From positions 152,056 through 216,055 of the forward strand of contig JAFWOE010000048.1 of assembly GCA_017509985.1 (NCBI GenBank): a stretch of DNA of 64,000 bases, read 5' to 3'. This DNA is from Lachnospiraceae bacterium (GTDB lineage Bacteria > Bacillota > Clostridia > Lachnospirales > Lachnospiraceae). Below are positions 52,233 through 62,376 of the stretch, in pieces (the stretch's first letter is position 1; each line of letters opens with the position of its first letter). The translations under genes were made by a program, and so were the position numbers. The notes under the pieces were generated by a model, which made no database searches, was not told the DNA's origin, and saw nothing but the letters and a program-made list of their open reading frames with translations.

Positions 52233-55172
52233 CTATCTTTTAAATCGATCTGAAAACTGTTTCAACGTATCAAGAAACTCCTCCGGCCCTTTATATTCCG
52301 GTATGATCAGACCTTTTTCATAGTCTTTGACTCTTTCAGGCGGAGCCCCGATGTCAAACACAGCCAGAGGCATGTCCATGGACATGACTTCCGACGATGT
52401 ATAGGAAAACGTTTCCGGCCAGATGGACGGAATGATGAACAGATCGATATCGTTCTGCTCCACCAGTCTCGGAACGTCTTTCCGCCGGTATTTGCCGGTA
52501 ACGGTTATGGTTTTGCTGTTGTATTTTTTATTTGCAAAGCCGATGATCACAAAGCGGATCTTTTTCTTGCTGCGCTCAATGTACTTTATGCATTCATCGA
52601 TGATCAGACGCCCTTTATGCTCATTGATCGCGCCGAGGACACCGATATTGAAGGTATCCGTCGTTTTCGGTCCGAGAACAGGCTTTTCCAGAGGCGTTGT
52701 TTTATGCGGAATGATCTCCGGGTCCGGAACATCCGGATAGGCACGTTTCAGTAAAGCAGCAGAGCTGTTTGAAAATGCAGTGATCTCGTCACATTCCAGA
52801 AGAAAAGCTTTCCATGCTTTACGGTATTCGGCAACCGTATTGAAGCCTCCGAGACGCGCGTTTTTATTTTTGCGCACGCATCGCTCGCACTTCTCTCCGG
52901 ATGCAACATCACAGTAATGATAATTCTCGTCGATAAAAGTGTACGCTGGGCAGATGCACATAAAATCATGAAGGCGGAAACAGAGTCTGGATCCCAGTTC
53001 CTTTTTTGTCCGAAGGATGATCTTCATCGTGTCCTCAAGATCCGGATAAGTATACAGTTCGTTGATCCAGATTTCGTCCGCGCGGTTTATGATCTTAAAT
53101 ATATTCCAGATTTTTTTATCGTTAAATGTAACCTTATTCTTGCCGTACTGATAGATCGCGGTAAACTTTTCAGAGCCCTCATTATAGCGTATAGTGATAA
53201 AACGTTCTCCGCGTCCGAGCCTTTCCTCGCATTTTTCATTCAGATAGGAGGAGGCACCGCCGCCGATCCCGTGATCCAGCGCAACCGTCGTCTTTACGTC
53301 CGGGATCATGTTCATCAGGCGCAGTTTCGCATAAAGCCTCCGTGATTTGGCCGGATCCGCAAGAATGTATGCAGAAACATCCTTCTCATAGTCCGGATGC
53401 TTTTTGACCAGCTTTTTGAAATTCTCCTCGTTAAGGCGCTTCTTTTCCTCTGAAGGAAAACTGCCGCCATGCTTATGATAAACGAACAGGTTGTCTATAT
53501 GAACATTCTTAAAGCCAAGATCAACAGCCCTCTGGCACCAGTCATTCTCTTCACCGTAGCCTTTGCCGAAGGTCTCGGCATCCAGAGTGCCGACCTTCTG
53601 AATGGCTTCGTAAGAAAGGGACATGCAGAAGCCGACACCGGTCGGCATGGCCGGATAGGAAGGACGGATCAGTCGGAAAGCGTTATCGATCTTCCAGAGA
53701 TCCAGACCTTCAAACAGCGCATTGTCCTGAAGGAAATCCGGGAAACTGCAGATCGTTCCGCAGGTCGTAAAAGGTGTTGCCGAAGCGACCCTGTTCTGGG
53801 TTACCAGCGGTGCAAGCATTCTTTCCAGCCATTCATCCACCACTTCCACATCCGTGTTCAGGATCACCGCATGAGCCTGGTCCTCCAGCGCAGTCTCAAG
53901 CCCCCTGTTAACGGTCCGTACAAAGCCCAGATTTGTTTCGTTTTCCAGAAGGACCGTGTTCTCCGGATGCATCCGTGCATATTCTCTCAGATACGGCCGC
54001 ACATTTTCATCCGGGCTGCAGTCGTCGATAATGATCAGCTTATACCGTACGTTCGTCTTCTCCAGGCTTGAAAATAAGGCATCAAAATATTCCATGCCGT
54101 TATAGACAGGAACGATAATATCTGCCTTCTGTTCGTAGATCTCCGGAGGATACTCCAGATGATCGACAGTGTTTTCGGTTATAAACTCCGAAATACACCC
54201 GATGTTTACCGGATCATCGGACAGCTCGATGGTAACACCGCGGACGCCGAGGGTACCGGGGATATTGCCGATGAAAAAGCCGCCTTTGCCTTCCTGGGAA
54301 TGGTATTCGGCATAGATCTGAAGCGGAACGTCTGTTTTTACATCCGAATCGAAAATAAACCCGGAATTGAACGCTTCCGGAATCCCCAGCGCCTGTGCAA
54401 CATCTTTTCTGGCTTCAACTTCACATTGATGCGAACCCATCAGCTCGCCATTGTAATAATACGCAATGATCAGTTCACTTATCGGAACCTTCACGTCAAA
54501 GACCCAGCCGTATGCATGGATATGGCCTTTTTCATAGGTAAAGCCGTCGATCTTCCCCAGTGGTTTATGATCAAACGAAATAAGGGGCGCTCCGGTCGAA
54601 TCCGTCGTTTTGACTTTCCTTAAAACAGATTTTGCCTTGTCTTTCAGCCTGGAACGCAGATTCATAACACGACGGTAGACAGGCGTTTTCGGAACACGGC
54701 CTTTTTTGTCGATTTCTTCCAGCCACTCACCGTACTGGGTCTCGATGCTTTCTTCATCGAACTCTTCTGCTTCACGGTTATAGTTATCAATTGCTTTTTT
54801 AGCGCTGATCAGGCCGACACGGCCGCCGAGCTTTACGGTGTCCAGCTGATCCAGACTCATGGTATCCAGGATCATAGCCGGATGATCGGAAAGGAAAAGT
54901 GTCCGCACCCCGGAGCGTACAAAAGGTTTTTCCGGCTTCCATCCGACCCGGTAACGGCTCTCCTGCCGGTCTGTGGTGACCCAGCAGGGCGCATCTGCAG
55001 GCACGATCTTTATAACAGAAAAAGCAGGAAGCTTTCTGAACTCAAAAACAAGTTCAAACTGGTTTCCGTTCCATGTGCAGCTGTATCCGTCCGTACCGTT
55101 ATCCAGCGGATTACGGGATGAATCCAGATATACTTTAAAAGTCGAATTGTCGTAATCGTTCATGTCAAACAT
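52233..55172 (-). CDS. Two-domain glycosyltransferase (GT2 plus GT4) with N-terminal beta-rich modules
   Basis: 979 residues, no membrane span. Residues 1-310 are beta-rich and carry a module GHIHAYGWVFD...ALGIPEAFNSGFIFD of the type seen ahead of O-antigen transferases. Residues 350-600 are a GT-A/GT2 domain (ADIIVPVYNGMEYFDALF, IIDDCSPDE, DxD-like ILNTDVEV near 437-444, GYGEENDWCQRA). Residues 645-975 are GT-B/GT4-like, with a Cys cluster HDFMCICPAYTF...CERC and a donor-site region FNIGVLGAINEHKG, IIPSIWPETFSYTSSEVM. It probably adds two sugars to a lipid-linked polysaccharide exported by the adjacent ABC transporter. GGAGG precedes the ATG. Confidence 0.85.
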   Translation of the reverse strand: MFDMNDYDNSTFKVYLDSSRNPLDNGTDGYSCTWNGNQFELVFEFRKLPAFSVIKIVPADAPCWVTTDRQESRYRVGWKPEKPFVRSGVRTLFLSDHPAMILDTMSLDQLDTVKLGGRVGLISAKKAIDNYNREAEEFDEESIETQYGEWLEEIDKKGRVPKTPVYRRVMNLRSRLKDKAKSVLRKVKTTDSTGAPLISFDHKPLGKIDGFTYEKGHIHAYGWVFDVKVPISELIIAYYYNGELMGSHQCEVEARKDVAQALGIPEAFNSGFIFDSDVKTDVPLQIYAEYHSQEGKGGFFIGNIPGTLGVRGVTIELSDDPVNIGCISEFITENTVDHLEYPPEIYEQKADIIVPVYNGMEYFDALFSSLEKTNVRYKLIIIDDCSPDENVRPYLREYARMHPENTVLLENETNLGFVRTVNRGLETALEDQAHAVILNTDVEVVDEWLERMLAPLVTQNRVASATPFTTCGTICSFPDFLQDNALFEGLDLWKIDNAFRLIRPSYPAMPTGVGFCMSLSYEAIQKVGTLDAETFGKGYGEENDWCQRAVDLGFKNVHIDNLFVYHKHGGSFPSEEKKRLNEENFKKLVKKHPDYEKDVSAYILADPAKSRRLYAKLRLMNMIPDVKTTVALDHGIGGGASSYLNEKCEERLGRGERFITIRYNEGSEKFTAIYQYGKNKVTFNDKKIWNIFKIINRADEIWINELYTYPDLEDTMKIILRTKKELGSRLCFRLHDFMCICPAYTFIDENYHYCDVASGEKCERCVRKNKNARLGGFNTVAEYRKAWKAFLLECDEITAFSNSSAALLKRAYPDVPDPEIIPHKTTPLEKPVLGPKTTDTFNIGVLGAINEHKGRLIIDECIKYIERSKKKIRFVIIGFANKKYNSKTITVTGKYRRKDVPRLVEQNDIDLFIIPSIWPETFSYTSSEVMSMDMPLAVFDIGAPPERVKDYEKGLIIPEYKGPEEFLDTLKQFSDRFKR

Positions 55173-55206
55173 TTGCCTCCGTTCAAGTATTCCCCCTCAT
55201 GAACTT

Positions 55207-55809
55207 TTACTGGAACAGTTTATATAAGAACCACATAAATCCCCATATAAACCACAGTGAAAGCAGGAAAATAATGAAGGTCTCCGTATCGAAGCGGTCG
55301 GTTACCGTTGCCACGGGCATCAAACCGTCCAGTTCTCTGTCGCCCAGCATCGCTTTGTATTCGCCGTCCTGGGGCACATAATACATCAGGATACCATTCC
55401 CCATGGAAGAACCGCTTTCCGACAGGGAAACAAGCAGTTTCCTGCCTTTCATGCCGCTCAGTACTTCTGTTTTGTAATAATGGATCTTCTGCCTTTTGAA
55501 AGCGGAGCCCGGTTCTTCTACAGCAGTGATCAGCTCTTCGCTTTCCGCATCATATATTTCCATCCGGACTGTAACGTCCTCATAGGCTCCGGCAATGCTG
55601 TTTTTAATCCGGAAGCCGTTCAGAACGTCCTCTTTACAGACAAGGACCTGACGGTATACTTCTCCATCCTCCAACAGTCCCGCATCGATATAGGATAAGG
55701 AATTTACGTTATTATTGTAGATCCGGTGTTCCTTGTCGATGTGCGAGAAAAAGAACGCAGCAGCGATCGTCAGAATAAATGCAATTATAACAGGCAGTCT
55801 CTTTTTCAT
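55207..55809 (-). CDS. Hypothetical bitopic membrane protein in the polysaccharide operon
   Basis: 200 residues. N-terminal hydrophobic helix (LPVIIAFILTIAAAFFFS, about 5-22), an extracytoplasmic beta-rich domain of about 150 residues, and a C-terminal span (FIIFLLSLWFIWGFMWFLY, about 179-197) with a short tail. No Cys and no recognised motif. Its place between the exporter ATPase and the glycosyltransferase suggests a role in polysaccharide assembly or export. Not recognised. Confidence 0.7.
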   Translation of the reverse strand: MKKRLPVIIAFILTIAAAFFFSHIDKEHRIYNNNVNSLSYIDAGLLEDGEVYRQVLVCKEDVLNGFRIKNSIAGAYEDVTVRMEIYDAESEELITAVEEPGSAFKRQKIHYYKTEVLSGMKGRKLLVSLSESGSSMGNGILMYYVPQDGEYKAMLGDRELDGLMPVATVTDRFDTETFIIFLLSLWFIWGFMWFLYKLFQ

Positions 55810-55848
55810 TCTTTCCTGAATAGTTGAATATCAGTAAACTGGAACATT

Positions 55849-56583
55849 TTATAATCCTGCATACTCATCGCAGTAGCGCGCGGAATCGCCGCAGGCCTTC
55901 ATAAATCCGCCTTCGAGCCAAACGACCTTGCTGCAGAGGGATTTGACCTGTTCGATCGAGTGCGATACAAACAGCAGCGTAGTTCCGGAATCCAGCATGG
56001 TACGGATACGTTCTTCACATTTTTGCTGAAAACGGAAGTCTCCGACCGAAAGGACTTCATCTACGATCAGGATATCCGGTTTGCCGATCGTTGCGATGGC
56101 AAACGCCAGTCGTGAGATCATTCCGGAAGAAAAGTTTTTCACCGCAGTGTCCATGAACTTTTCCAGTTCGGAGAATTCGATGATATCATCCATATAACCG
56201 TTCATTTCTTCTCTGGAATGTCCGAGGATCGCCCCGTTAAGGAAAACATTTTCACGGGCGGTAAGGTCAAAATCAAAGCCGGCACCGAGTTCGATCAGCG
56301 GTGCCATCTGACCGTATACTTTAACATTGCCTTTCGTCGGTTTCATAACCCCGGCAATGATCTTCAGCATCGTACTTTTGCCGCTCCCGTTCAGACCGAT
56401 CAGCCCGACCGATTCGCCGGCACGCACATTAAAAGTAATATTGTTCAGCGCCCAGAATGTTTCCGAGTGCACCTGGCGCTTGATCGTCTTAATGATGTAT
56501 TCCTTCAGAGAATTAACCTTTTCCGAGGACAGGGAGAACTGCATGGACACATCTTCCACTTCGATCATCAGTCTTTCTTCCAT
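55849..56583 (-). CDS. wzt: Polysaccharide ABC exporter ATPase (Wzt/TagH type)
   Basis: 244 residues. Walker A GLNGSGKSTMLKI (about 79-91), the family-typical APLIELGAGFDFDLTARENV, signature-region NFSSGMISRLAFAIA and Walker B DILIVDEVLSVGD. It lacks the C-terminal carbohydrate-binding extension of Wzt, so it resembles the short KpsT/TagH form. AGGAGG sits 5 bases before the ATG, 9 bp after the permease gene. Confidence 0.92.
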   Translation of the reverse strand: MEERLMIEVEDVSMQFSLSSEKVNSLKEYIIKTIKRQVHSETFWALNNITFNVRAGESVGLIGLNGSGKSTMLKIIAGVMKPTKGNVKVYGQMAPLIELGAGFDFDLTARENVFLNGAILGHSREEMNGYMDDIIEFSELEKFMDTAVKNFSSGMISRLAFAIATIGKPDILIVDEVLSVGDFRFQQKCEERIRTMLDSGTTLLFVSHSIEQVKSLCSKVVWLEGGFMKACGDSARYCDEYAGL

Positions 56584-56592
56584 CGTCTCCTC

Positions 56593-57381
56593 CTATATAT
56601 TCAGGATAAATGTATCCTGTTTGCGGATGAACACGGAAAGACCGATCAGCAGCGCTGCAGCCGCTTCAACGACACCCAGCAGAAAAGAACCGGGTGAAAA
56701 CCAGCTTCCGAACATCATTACATTTCGGTACATCATCAGATAATTGGTGATCGGGTTGATCATTACGATCTTATAGAGCCATCCCGGAAGAAGGCTCATC
56801 GCATAGATAACCGGGGTCAGATACAGCAGACCTGTCGTAAATACGCCGTAAAGATGCATGATATCCCGGAATTTAACTGTAACCGCCGAAAGGATCAGGC
56901 CAATGCCCAGGCAGAAAACGATCAGCAGGAACATGGGAATCGGGAAGAGGATCATCGTCCAGTGCATTTCACATCCGACAACGATCATAACGATCAGCAG
57001 CGCACAGTGTGACGCAAGCATGTTGATAATGCTTGACAGGATCCTGGAGAGGACAAACATGTACTTCGGAATATACACCTTTTTGATCAGCGAGGCATTG
57101 TTGATGATCGCGGACATTGCCGAAGAAGTCGATTCGTTAAAAAAATTATAAATGACCTGTCCGCTCAGGATATAGACCGGATAATTTTCGATATCAAATT
57201 TAAACAGATTCGAAAAAACAATGGCCAGAATGCACATCATTAAAAGGGGGTTCAGCAGCGTCCACAAAACTCCCAGCACGGATCTTCGGTATTTAATTTT
57301 TATATCACGCTCAACGAGCTCCCCCAGAAGGGGCCGGAATTTTTTGAAATTCTGGAAATATCTGTGCAGCAATACCGTCAC
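56593..57381 (-). CDS. wzm: Polysaccharide ABC exporter permease (Wzm/TagG type, ABC-2)
   Basis: 262 residues with six membrane spans. ELVERDIKIKYRRSVLGVLW and LNPLLMMCILAIVFSNLF are characteristic of ABC-2 polysaccharide or teichoic acid permeases; MINPITNYLMMYRN lies in the last third. Partner of the downstream ATPase. The start is GTG 57381, or TTG three codons later; neither has a strong ribosome-binding site. Confidence 0.9.
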   Translation of the reverse strand: MTVLLHRYFQNFKKFRPLLGELVERDIKIKYRRSVLGVLWTLLNPLLMMCILAIVFSNLFKFDIENYPVYILSGQVIYNFFNESTSSAMSAIINNASLIKKVYIPKYMFVLSRILSSIINMLASHCALLIVMIVVGCEMHWTMILFPIPMFLLIVFCLGIGLILSAVTVKFRDIMHLYGVFTTGLLYLTPVIYAMSLLPGWLYKIVMINPITNYLMMYRNVMMFGSWFSPGSFLLGVVEAAAALLIGLSVFIRKQDTFILNI

Positions 57382-57387
57382 CCGTAA

Positions 57388-57957
57388 TTATTTTCTGTTC
57401 TCGGTAAACTCCCGGAAACTGCCCCATTTTGTATCTTTCTCGGAGATGATCAGGTCTTCTTTGGTCATTCCCTCCGGCATCGGCCATTCGATCCCGATGT
57501 CCGGATCATCGAATGCAATACCGCCTTCGTCATCGTTATGATAAAAATCGGAACATTTATAGGTGAATTCCGCATAATCCGAAAGAACGATGAAACCGTG
57601 TGCGAAGTTCTTGGGGATAAACAGCTGTTTTTTATTCTCGGCGGAAAGGATCACGCCAAACCATTTGCCATAGGTCCTGGATCCCTTGCGGATATCCACG
57701 GCAACGTCAAAAACTTCCCCGGAAACGACTCTTACGAGCTTGTCCTGAGGAAAATTCTTCTGAAAATGAAGCCCGCGAAGAACACCTTTTTTGGAAGCCG
57801 ACTGATTGTCCTGAACAAAGATCTCGGGAATCCCTGCTTCCTTAAACTCATTATACTGATATGTTTCCATAAAGTATCCGCGCTTGTCGCCGAACACTTT
57901 CGGAGTGATTACTTTCACACCTTCTATTTCACAGTCTTCAACAGTGATCTTTCCCAT
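57388..57957 (-). CDS. rfbC: dTDP-4-dehydrorhamnose 3,5-epimerase
   Basis: 189 residues, cupin fold. DKRGYFMETYQYNEF, SKKGVLRGLHFQKN with the catalytic His, FIPKNFAHGFIVLSD and YKCSDFYHNDDEGGI are diagnostic. Third step of dTDP-L-rhamnose synthesis. Confidence 0.95.
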   Translation of the reverse strand: MGKITVEDCEIEGVKVITPKVFGDKRGYFMETYQYNEFKEAGIPEIFVQDNQSASKKGVLRGLHFQKNFPQDKLVRVVSGEVFDVAVDIRKGSRTYGKWFGVILSAENKKQLFIPKNFAHGFIVLSDYAEFTYKCSDFYHNDDEGGIAFDDPDIGIEWPMPEGMTKEDLIISEKDTKWGSFREFTENRK

Positions 57958-58010
57958 AACTGACTACACATCTCCTGAGATTTTGTATTATTCCTGAAAA
58001 TCGGGCGCGA

Positions 58011-58880
58011 TCAGAGCCCGTTTGCAACATCCATGAGGTATTTACCGTACTCGGTCTTTAAAAGAGGCTGGGCAAGCGCCTCAAGCTGCTCTCTGCTTAT
58101 ATAGCCTTTCTTGTAGGCGATCTCTTCAATACAGGAAATATAAAGTCCCTGGCGTTTCTGGATCGCCGAAACAAAATCCGCTGCATTCAGAAGCATATCA
58201 TGGCTTCCGGTATCCAGCCAGGCAAATCCTCTTCCGAGTGTCTCAACATAGAGATCCCCGCGTTCCAGATAGACATTGTTGACCGAAGTGATCTCGATCT
58301 CTCCCCTGGCAGAGGGCTTGACATTCGCTGCGATATCCACAACGTCATTATCGTAAAAATATAAGCCCGGCACCGCATAATTGGATCTGGGATTCTGCGG
58401 CTTTTCTTCGATGGAAACCGCCTTTCCGGAATCGTCAAACTCAACAACACCGTATTCCCTCGGATCTTTCACATAATAGCCGAAGATCGTGGCGCCTTTT
58501 TCGCGTCCGGCCGCTGCTTTAAGCACGGATGTAAAAGACTGGCCGTAAAAGATATTGTCCCCCAGTACAAGGGCGACCCGGTCGCTGCCGATGAACTCCT
58601 TTCCTACGATAAAAGCATCGGCCAGACCTCTGGGCTGCTCCTGGACCGCGTAGGAAAAACTTAAGCCGAGCTGCTCTCCGCTTCCGAAAAGATCTTCAAA
58701 TACAGGCAGATCCCTCGGGGTAGAGATAATAAGGATCTCGCGGATCCCGGCAAGCATCAGCGTCGAAAGCGGATAATAGATCATCGGTTTGTCATAAACC
58801 GGCATGATCTGCTTTGAGATCGATTTTGTCAGCGGATAAAGCCGGGTCCCGGCACCGCCTGCAAGTATGATACCCTTCAT
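58011..58880 (-). CDS. rfbA: Glucose-1-phosphate thymidylyltransferase
   Basis: 289 residues. [18 protein letters not shown] is the nucleotidyltransferase signature; [18 protein letters not shown] and [11 protein letters not shown] follow. Makes dTDP-glucose, the first step of the rhamnose pathway. Overlaps rfbB by 4 bp. Confidence 0.96.
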   Translation of the reverse strand: MKGIILAGGAGTRLYPLTKSISKQIMPVYDKPMIYYPLSTLMLAGIREILIISTPRDLPVFEDLFGSGEQLGLSFSYAVQEQPRGLADAFIVGKEFIGSDRVALVLGDNIFYGQSFTSVLKAAAGREKGATIFGYYVKDPREYGVVEFDDSGKAVSIEEKPQNPRSNYAVPGLYFYDNDVVDIAANVKPSARGEIEITSVNNVYLERGDLYVETLGRGFAWLDTGSHDMLLNAADFVSAIQKRQGLYISCIEEIAYKKGYISREQLEALAQPLLKTEYGKYLMDVANGL

Positions 58881-59956
58881 CTGTTATACATCTCCTCGTA
58901 ATACTTCTGGTAATCACCACTGGTCACGCGTTTCATCCAGTCTTCATGTTCAAAATACCAGTCGATCGTTTTACGTATACCTTCTTCAAACATGGTTTCC
59001 GGATACCAGCCGACTTCGGCTTTGATCTTGTCCGGAGCTATGGCATAACGACGGTCGTGACCCTTCCGGTCCGTGACATAGGTGATCAGGTCTTCGCTTA
59101 CCGCAGCCTTTCTCGGATCCGAATCTTCCAGTTTGTTTCGAAGCTGATCCAGAATGATATGTATGATCTCAATGTTCTGTTTTTCGTTATGTCCGCCGAT
59201 GTTGTAAGTCTCAAACAGGCGGCCCTTTTCCATGACCATGTCAATTCCCTTGCAGTGATCTTCCACATACAGCCAGTCACGGACATTCTTTCCGTCACCG
59301 TATACCGGAAGATTCTTTCCGTTCAGGGCATTATTGATCATCAGCGGGATCAGCTTTTCCGGGAACTGATACGGACCGTAGTTGTTGCTGCAGTTCGTTA
59401 TATTGGCAGGGAACCGATAAGTGTCCATATATGCCTTTACCAGGAAATCCGACGAAGCCTTGCTTGCGGAATACGGGCTATGGGGGTCATACGGCGTAGT
59501 CTCATAAAAATATCCGCCTTCTTCCTCCAGGGAACCGTACACCTCGTCGGTAGAAACATGCAGGAACTTATGGTCTTCCGGATAAGTCCCGTCTTCTTTT
59601 TCCCATGCAGCCTTTGCGGCATTCAGCATGGTCAGAGTGCCGAGTACATTTGTTTTTACGAAAACATCCGGATTTTTAATGCTTCGGTCGACATGGCTTT
59701 CCGCGGCGAAATGAACGACTCTGTTGATGTCATTATTCTCAAACAGGGTCTGTATCGTCTCCGAATCGCAGATATCTGCCTTAACGAACTGATAATTGCT
59801 TTTGTCTTCGATGTCTTTTAAGTTTTCAAGATTTCCGGCATACGTGAGCTTATCCACATTAATAACGCGGATATCGTCGCCGTACTTTTTGAAGAGATAA
59901 TGAATAAAATTGGATCCTATAAATCCGGCACCGCCGGTAACCAGATAAGTTTTCAT
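58877..59956 (-). CDS. rfbB: dTDP-glucose 4,6-dehydratase
   Basis: 359 residues, extended SDR fold. [14 protein letters not shown] (NAD site), [23 protein letters not shown] (Tyr-Lys pair) and [16 protein letters not shown] are typical. First gene of the operon. RfbD, which reduces the epimerised sugar to dTDP-rhamnose, is not in the window. AGGTGA precedes the ATG. Confidence 0.96.
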   Translation of the reverse strand: MKTYLVTGGAGFIGSNFIHYLFKKYGDDIRVINVDKLTYAGNLENLKDIEDKSNYQFVKADICDSETIQTLFENNDINRVVHFAAESHVDRSIKNPDVFVKTNVLGTLTMLNAAKAAWEKEDGTYPEDHKFLHVSTDEVYGSLEEEGGYFYETTPYDPHSPYSASKASSDFLVKAYMDTYRFPANITNCSNNYGPYQFPEKLIPLMINNALNGKNLPVYGDGKNVRDWLYVEDHCKGIDMVMEKGRLFETYNIGGHNEKQNIEIIHIILDQLRNKLEDSDPRKAAVSEDLITYVTDRKGHDRRYAIAPDKIKAEVGWYPETMFEEGIRKTIDWYFEHEDWMKRVTSGDYQKYYEEMYNR

Positions 59957-60003
59957 GGCATCACCTTTGTATGTCTGTTGTCAACTGCCAAATGTATCAA
60001 ATT

Positions 60004-60032
60004 ATTATACTATAAACAGGGTATTCAGGCAA
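60004..60032 (-). promoter_or_regulatory. Promoter of the rfb/polysaccharide operon
   Basis: Minus strand TTGCCT (60032-60027), 17-bp spacer, TATAAT (60009-60004), 48 bp before the rfbB start and just after the stop of the LTA-synthase-like gene. Probably drives everything to the terminator at 51388. Confidence 0.7.
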
Positions 60033-60051
60033 GGAGTTCCGGACCGGACAT

Positions 60052-62226
60052 TTAACCGACAACTCCGCTGTAAGTGGTCAGAACACTCGAGACGCCGCTG
60101 AAATTGATTCCGATCGCCTGAATGTTGTAAACAATGCCGACTGCTCCGAAATCGGAAGAGGATACGTCAAAGTAATAGGATCCGTCTTCTCCGGGATACA
60201 TCTCATACCATCGCAGATCGCTCTGGTCTGATTTTGTCCATACAGCCCCCTCCAGCGAAACAATACTGTCCGGAACATTTGTGAAACGAACGCTGAATCT
60301 GCCGGTTGCATAGTCATATTCCCCGGGGATCAGTTCCGCTTCCGCTTTGATCAGTGCAGCACCCGCATCTTCGGAATCCGGATCGTCTATAACCATTGTA
60401 GAATCAGCGATGAAATTGTTTTTCATCGGATTGTTGCCGTAAATGTGGATATGATATTTGCCGTTCATATAATCAAAATCAGAGAGCGGCACCAGGAAGG
60501 ACCAGTCATCCTCCCCGATCTTTTCACCGTCGTAACGCTGCTGCATTTCATCGTGGTCGAACGGCCATACATAACAGATCGCACCGAGGGCGTTGTCGTT
60601 CAGCGGCAGATCAATTCCCTTGATCTCGATCGTTTTTGATTCGAGATCGTACTCTCCCACTTCAACTGCCGCATAATTCGTATCGATTCCGGCTGTCAGT
60701 TCATCGTAAAGCTCCGACGGCGAACTCAGTCCCTGTTCGAAAAGCGTTCTTCCGTACAGCTCGTAAAGAGTTTTTTCCGATGAAAAGAGATTCACGCCGA
60801 GGCCGAGACGCTCCCCGGGTATTTTTACTCCCATGGCTGCCAGAGTCGTCGGAAAATAATCCAGCGTTGAAAACTGTCTTTCAATGTTTTGCTCCGGTTC
60901 GACCGCAGAGTTGATTATCGTGTAATACACAGTCCTGTCATATTCGCCCGGTACCGTGCTGCAGTAATCCTTATCCATCGTTTTATGATCTCCGGCAACG
61001 ATTACCGTCGTATTCTCATAAAAATCCTGCTTCTGAATCCATTGTATAAATTCGGAGACCTGTTTGCTCGAGCAGGCGTAGACATTGGAATACTGTTCAT
61101 CAAATTCGTCCTCGCAGCGGTCGCAGACATAACCGTCTTCAAAATGGGTGTCGACCGTAAGCATGGTCATATTAAACGGTTTGTCCTGGCCTGCCAGATC
61201 CAGTAATTCTTCCTTGGCAAATTCAAACAGGTAGGAATCCTCAAATCCCCACCAGACATAATAGTCTTCTGGGATCTTGCCTTTTTCGACATAATAGTAG
61301 TAATCTCTCATGTTAAAGTCGCCGTGCTGGGAAAAATACAGTTTTCTTCCCCCGAAGGCAGCATCGGATCCGACTACAAGGGACTGGTTGTATCCTTCTT
61401 TTTTCAGGATGTCACCGAGGCTTGTCACGCCCGGGAAGAATTCATCCTGAAGGCTCATGGAATTACGCTCGACAGGGATCAGAAGCGGCAGCCCGGTCGT
61501 CTGTGAAAACATGGCGCCCATGGTCCAGGTCCCACCGGTCATGGAAAAGCCTCCGTTCAGTTTGCCGCTGCCCCCGTTGAAATTCTGGTTTTTGAGTGAA
61601 ATCTCCGTTAGCTCGGGGATGACGTTCTTTTCAAATGCACCGCCGGATTCTTTATCCGCGAAGGTGTTTTCAACAGATTCCAGGAAAATATAGATCAGAT
61701 TTCTTTTTTCTTCGGGGAATTCCAGGGGTACAACAGCGGGATTTACATAGTTTTCGTCTTTAAAAGACGAATACTCCTCCTGGGCCGCTATGTATCCGGA
61801 CATGTCCAGAACTTCCCACGCGCTGGCAAAACCGATCACGGCAAAGATAATGCCGGCAACTACAGCCGCAATACGGCCGATATGCAGAAGGTTTTTTCTT
61901 CTTAGCAGGAGAAACAGGATCAGGATTGCAAGGACGATCACGCCGAAGAAAACCGCCGGTTTCACGCAGGTATTGATATGATCGGCGATCATGGCGCTGT
62001 TGGTACCGTCGAGCGGCATCATAAGGGTGTAGATCAGCTCCTGAAGCTGCATATCGCTCCAGGTTTCCGCGCCCCATTTAACGGTATTGAACCACCAGAG
62101 GCCGGCAGTAAATGCGGCTGCGCAGACAACACATAAAAGAATGCTTAATATCAGAAGGACCCAGTCCTTGGCCATCCTGGACTTAGGAAGGACAAGAAGA
62201 GGTTCGGATTTGTTTTCGAGAATCAA
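60052..62226 (-). CDS. LTA-synthase-family sulfatase-fold protein with C-terminal GBS Bsp-like repeats
   Basis: 724 residues. Three N-terminal membrane spans (about residues 20-45, 85-110, 115-140), fewer than the five of LtaS. Extracellular alkaline-phosphatase-fold domain: metal Glu in IYIFLESVENTF, nucleophile Thr in SMTGGTWTMGAMFSQTTGL, and VIVAGDHKTMD. The C-terminus (about 540-724) has two beta modules resembling GBS Bsp-like repeats (NGKYHIHIYG; DGSYYFDVSS). Probably transfers phosphoglycerol or phosphoethanolamine groups to surface glycans. Start TTG 62226 was chosen because GGAGGGG lies 5 bases upstream; an earlier in-frame GTG (62250) precedes that site. Confidence 0.85.
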   Translation of the reverse strand: MILENKSEPLLVLPKSRMAKDWVLLILSILLCVVCAAAFTAGLWWFNTVKWGAETWSDMQLQELIYTLMMPLDGTNSAMIADHINTCVKPAVFFGVIVLAILILFLLLRRKNLLHIGRIAAVVAGIIFAVIGFASAWEVLDMSGYIAAQEEYSSFKDENYVNPAVVPLEFPEEKRNLIYIFLESVENTFADKESGGAFEKNVIPELTEISLKNQNFNGGSGKLNGGFSMTGGTWTMGAMFSQTTGLPLLIPVERNSMSLQDEFFPGVTSLGDILKKEGYNQSLVVGSDAAFGGRKLYFSQHGDFNMRDYYYYVEKGKIPEDYYVWWGFEDSYLFEFAKEELLDLAGQDKPFNMTMLTVDTHFEDGYVCDRCEDEFDEQYSNVYACSSKQVSEFIQWIQKQDFYENTTVIVAGDHKTMDKDYCSTVPGEYDRTVYYTIINSAVEPEQNIERQFSTLDYFPTTLAAMGVKIPGERLGLGVNLFSSEKTLYELYGRTLFEQGLSSPSELYDELTAGIDTNYAAVEVGEYDLESKTIEIKGIDLPLNDNALGAICYVWPFDHDEMQQRYDGEKIGEDDWSFLVPLSDFDYMNGKYHIHIYGNNPMKNNFIADSTMVIDDPDSEDAGAALIKAEAELIPGEYDYATGRFSVRFTNVPDSIVSLEGAVWTKSDQSDLRWYEMYPGEDGSYYFDVSSSDFGAVGIVYNIQAIGINFSGVSSVLTTYSGVVG

Positions 62227-62254
62227 GAGTTCCCCTCCAAAATATAACACAACA

Positions 62255-62272
62255 GGACTGTTTTCACAGTCC
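62255..62272 (-). promoter_or_regulatory. GNRA-loop hairpin in the leader of the LTA-synthase-like gene
   Basis: Minus strand GGACTGT-GAAA-ACAGTCC, seven perfect pairs closed by a GAAA tetraloop, 29 bp before the start codon. It is not followed by a U-run; probably a stability element. Confidence 0.5.
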
Positions 62273-62347
62273 GGTGATTACTTTAATACTCCTGCTGTCA
62301 TCCGCCTGTAACTTTGTCAGACGCTCCCCGGACGACTGCATATTAGA

Positions 62348-62376
62348 TTTATACCACATATTGTTGATAATGGCAA
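62348..62376 (-). promoter_or_regulatory. Promoter of the LTA-synthase-like gene
   Basis: Minus strand TTGCCA (62376-62371), 17-bp spacer, TATAAA (62353-62348). An 8-bp inverted repeat TTGTTGAT/ATCAACAA (62361-62368 and 62393-62400) flanks the -35 box. Leader about 115 nt. The rest of the 62227-62512 gap has no gene. Confidence 0.65.
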
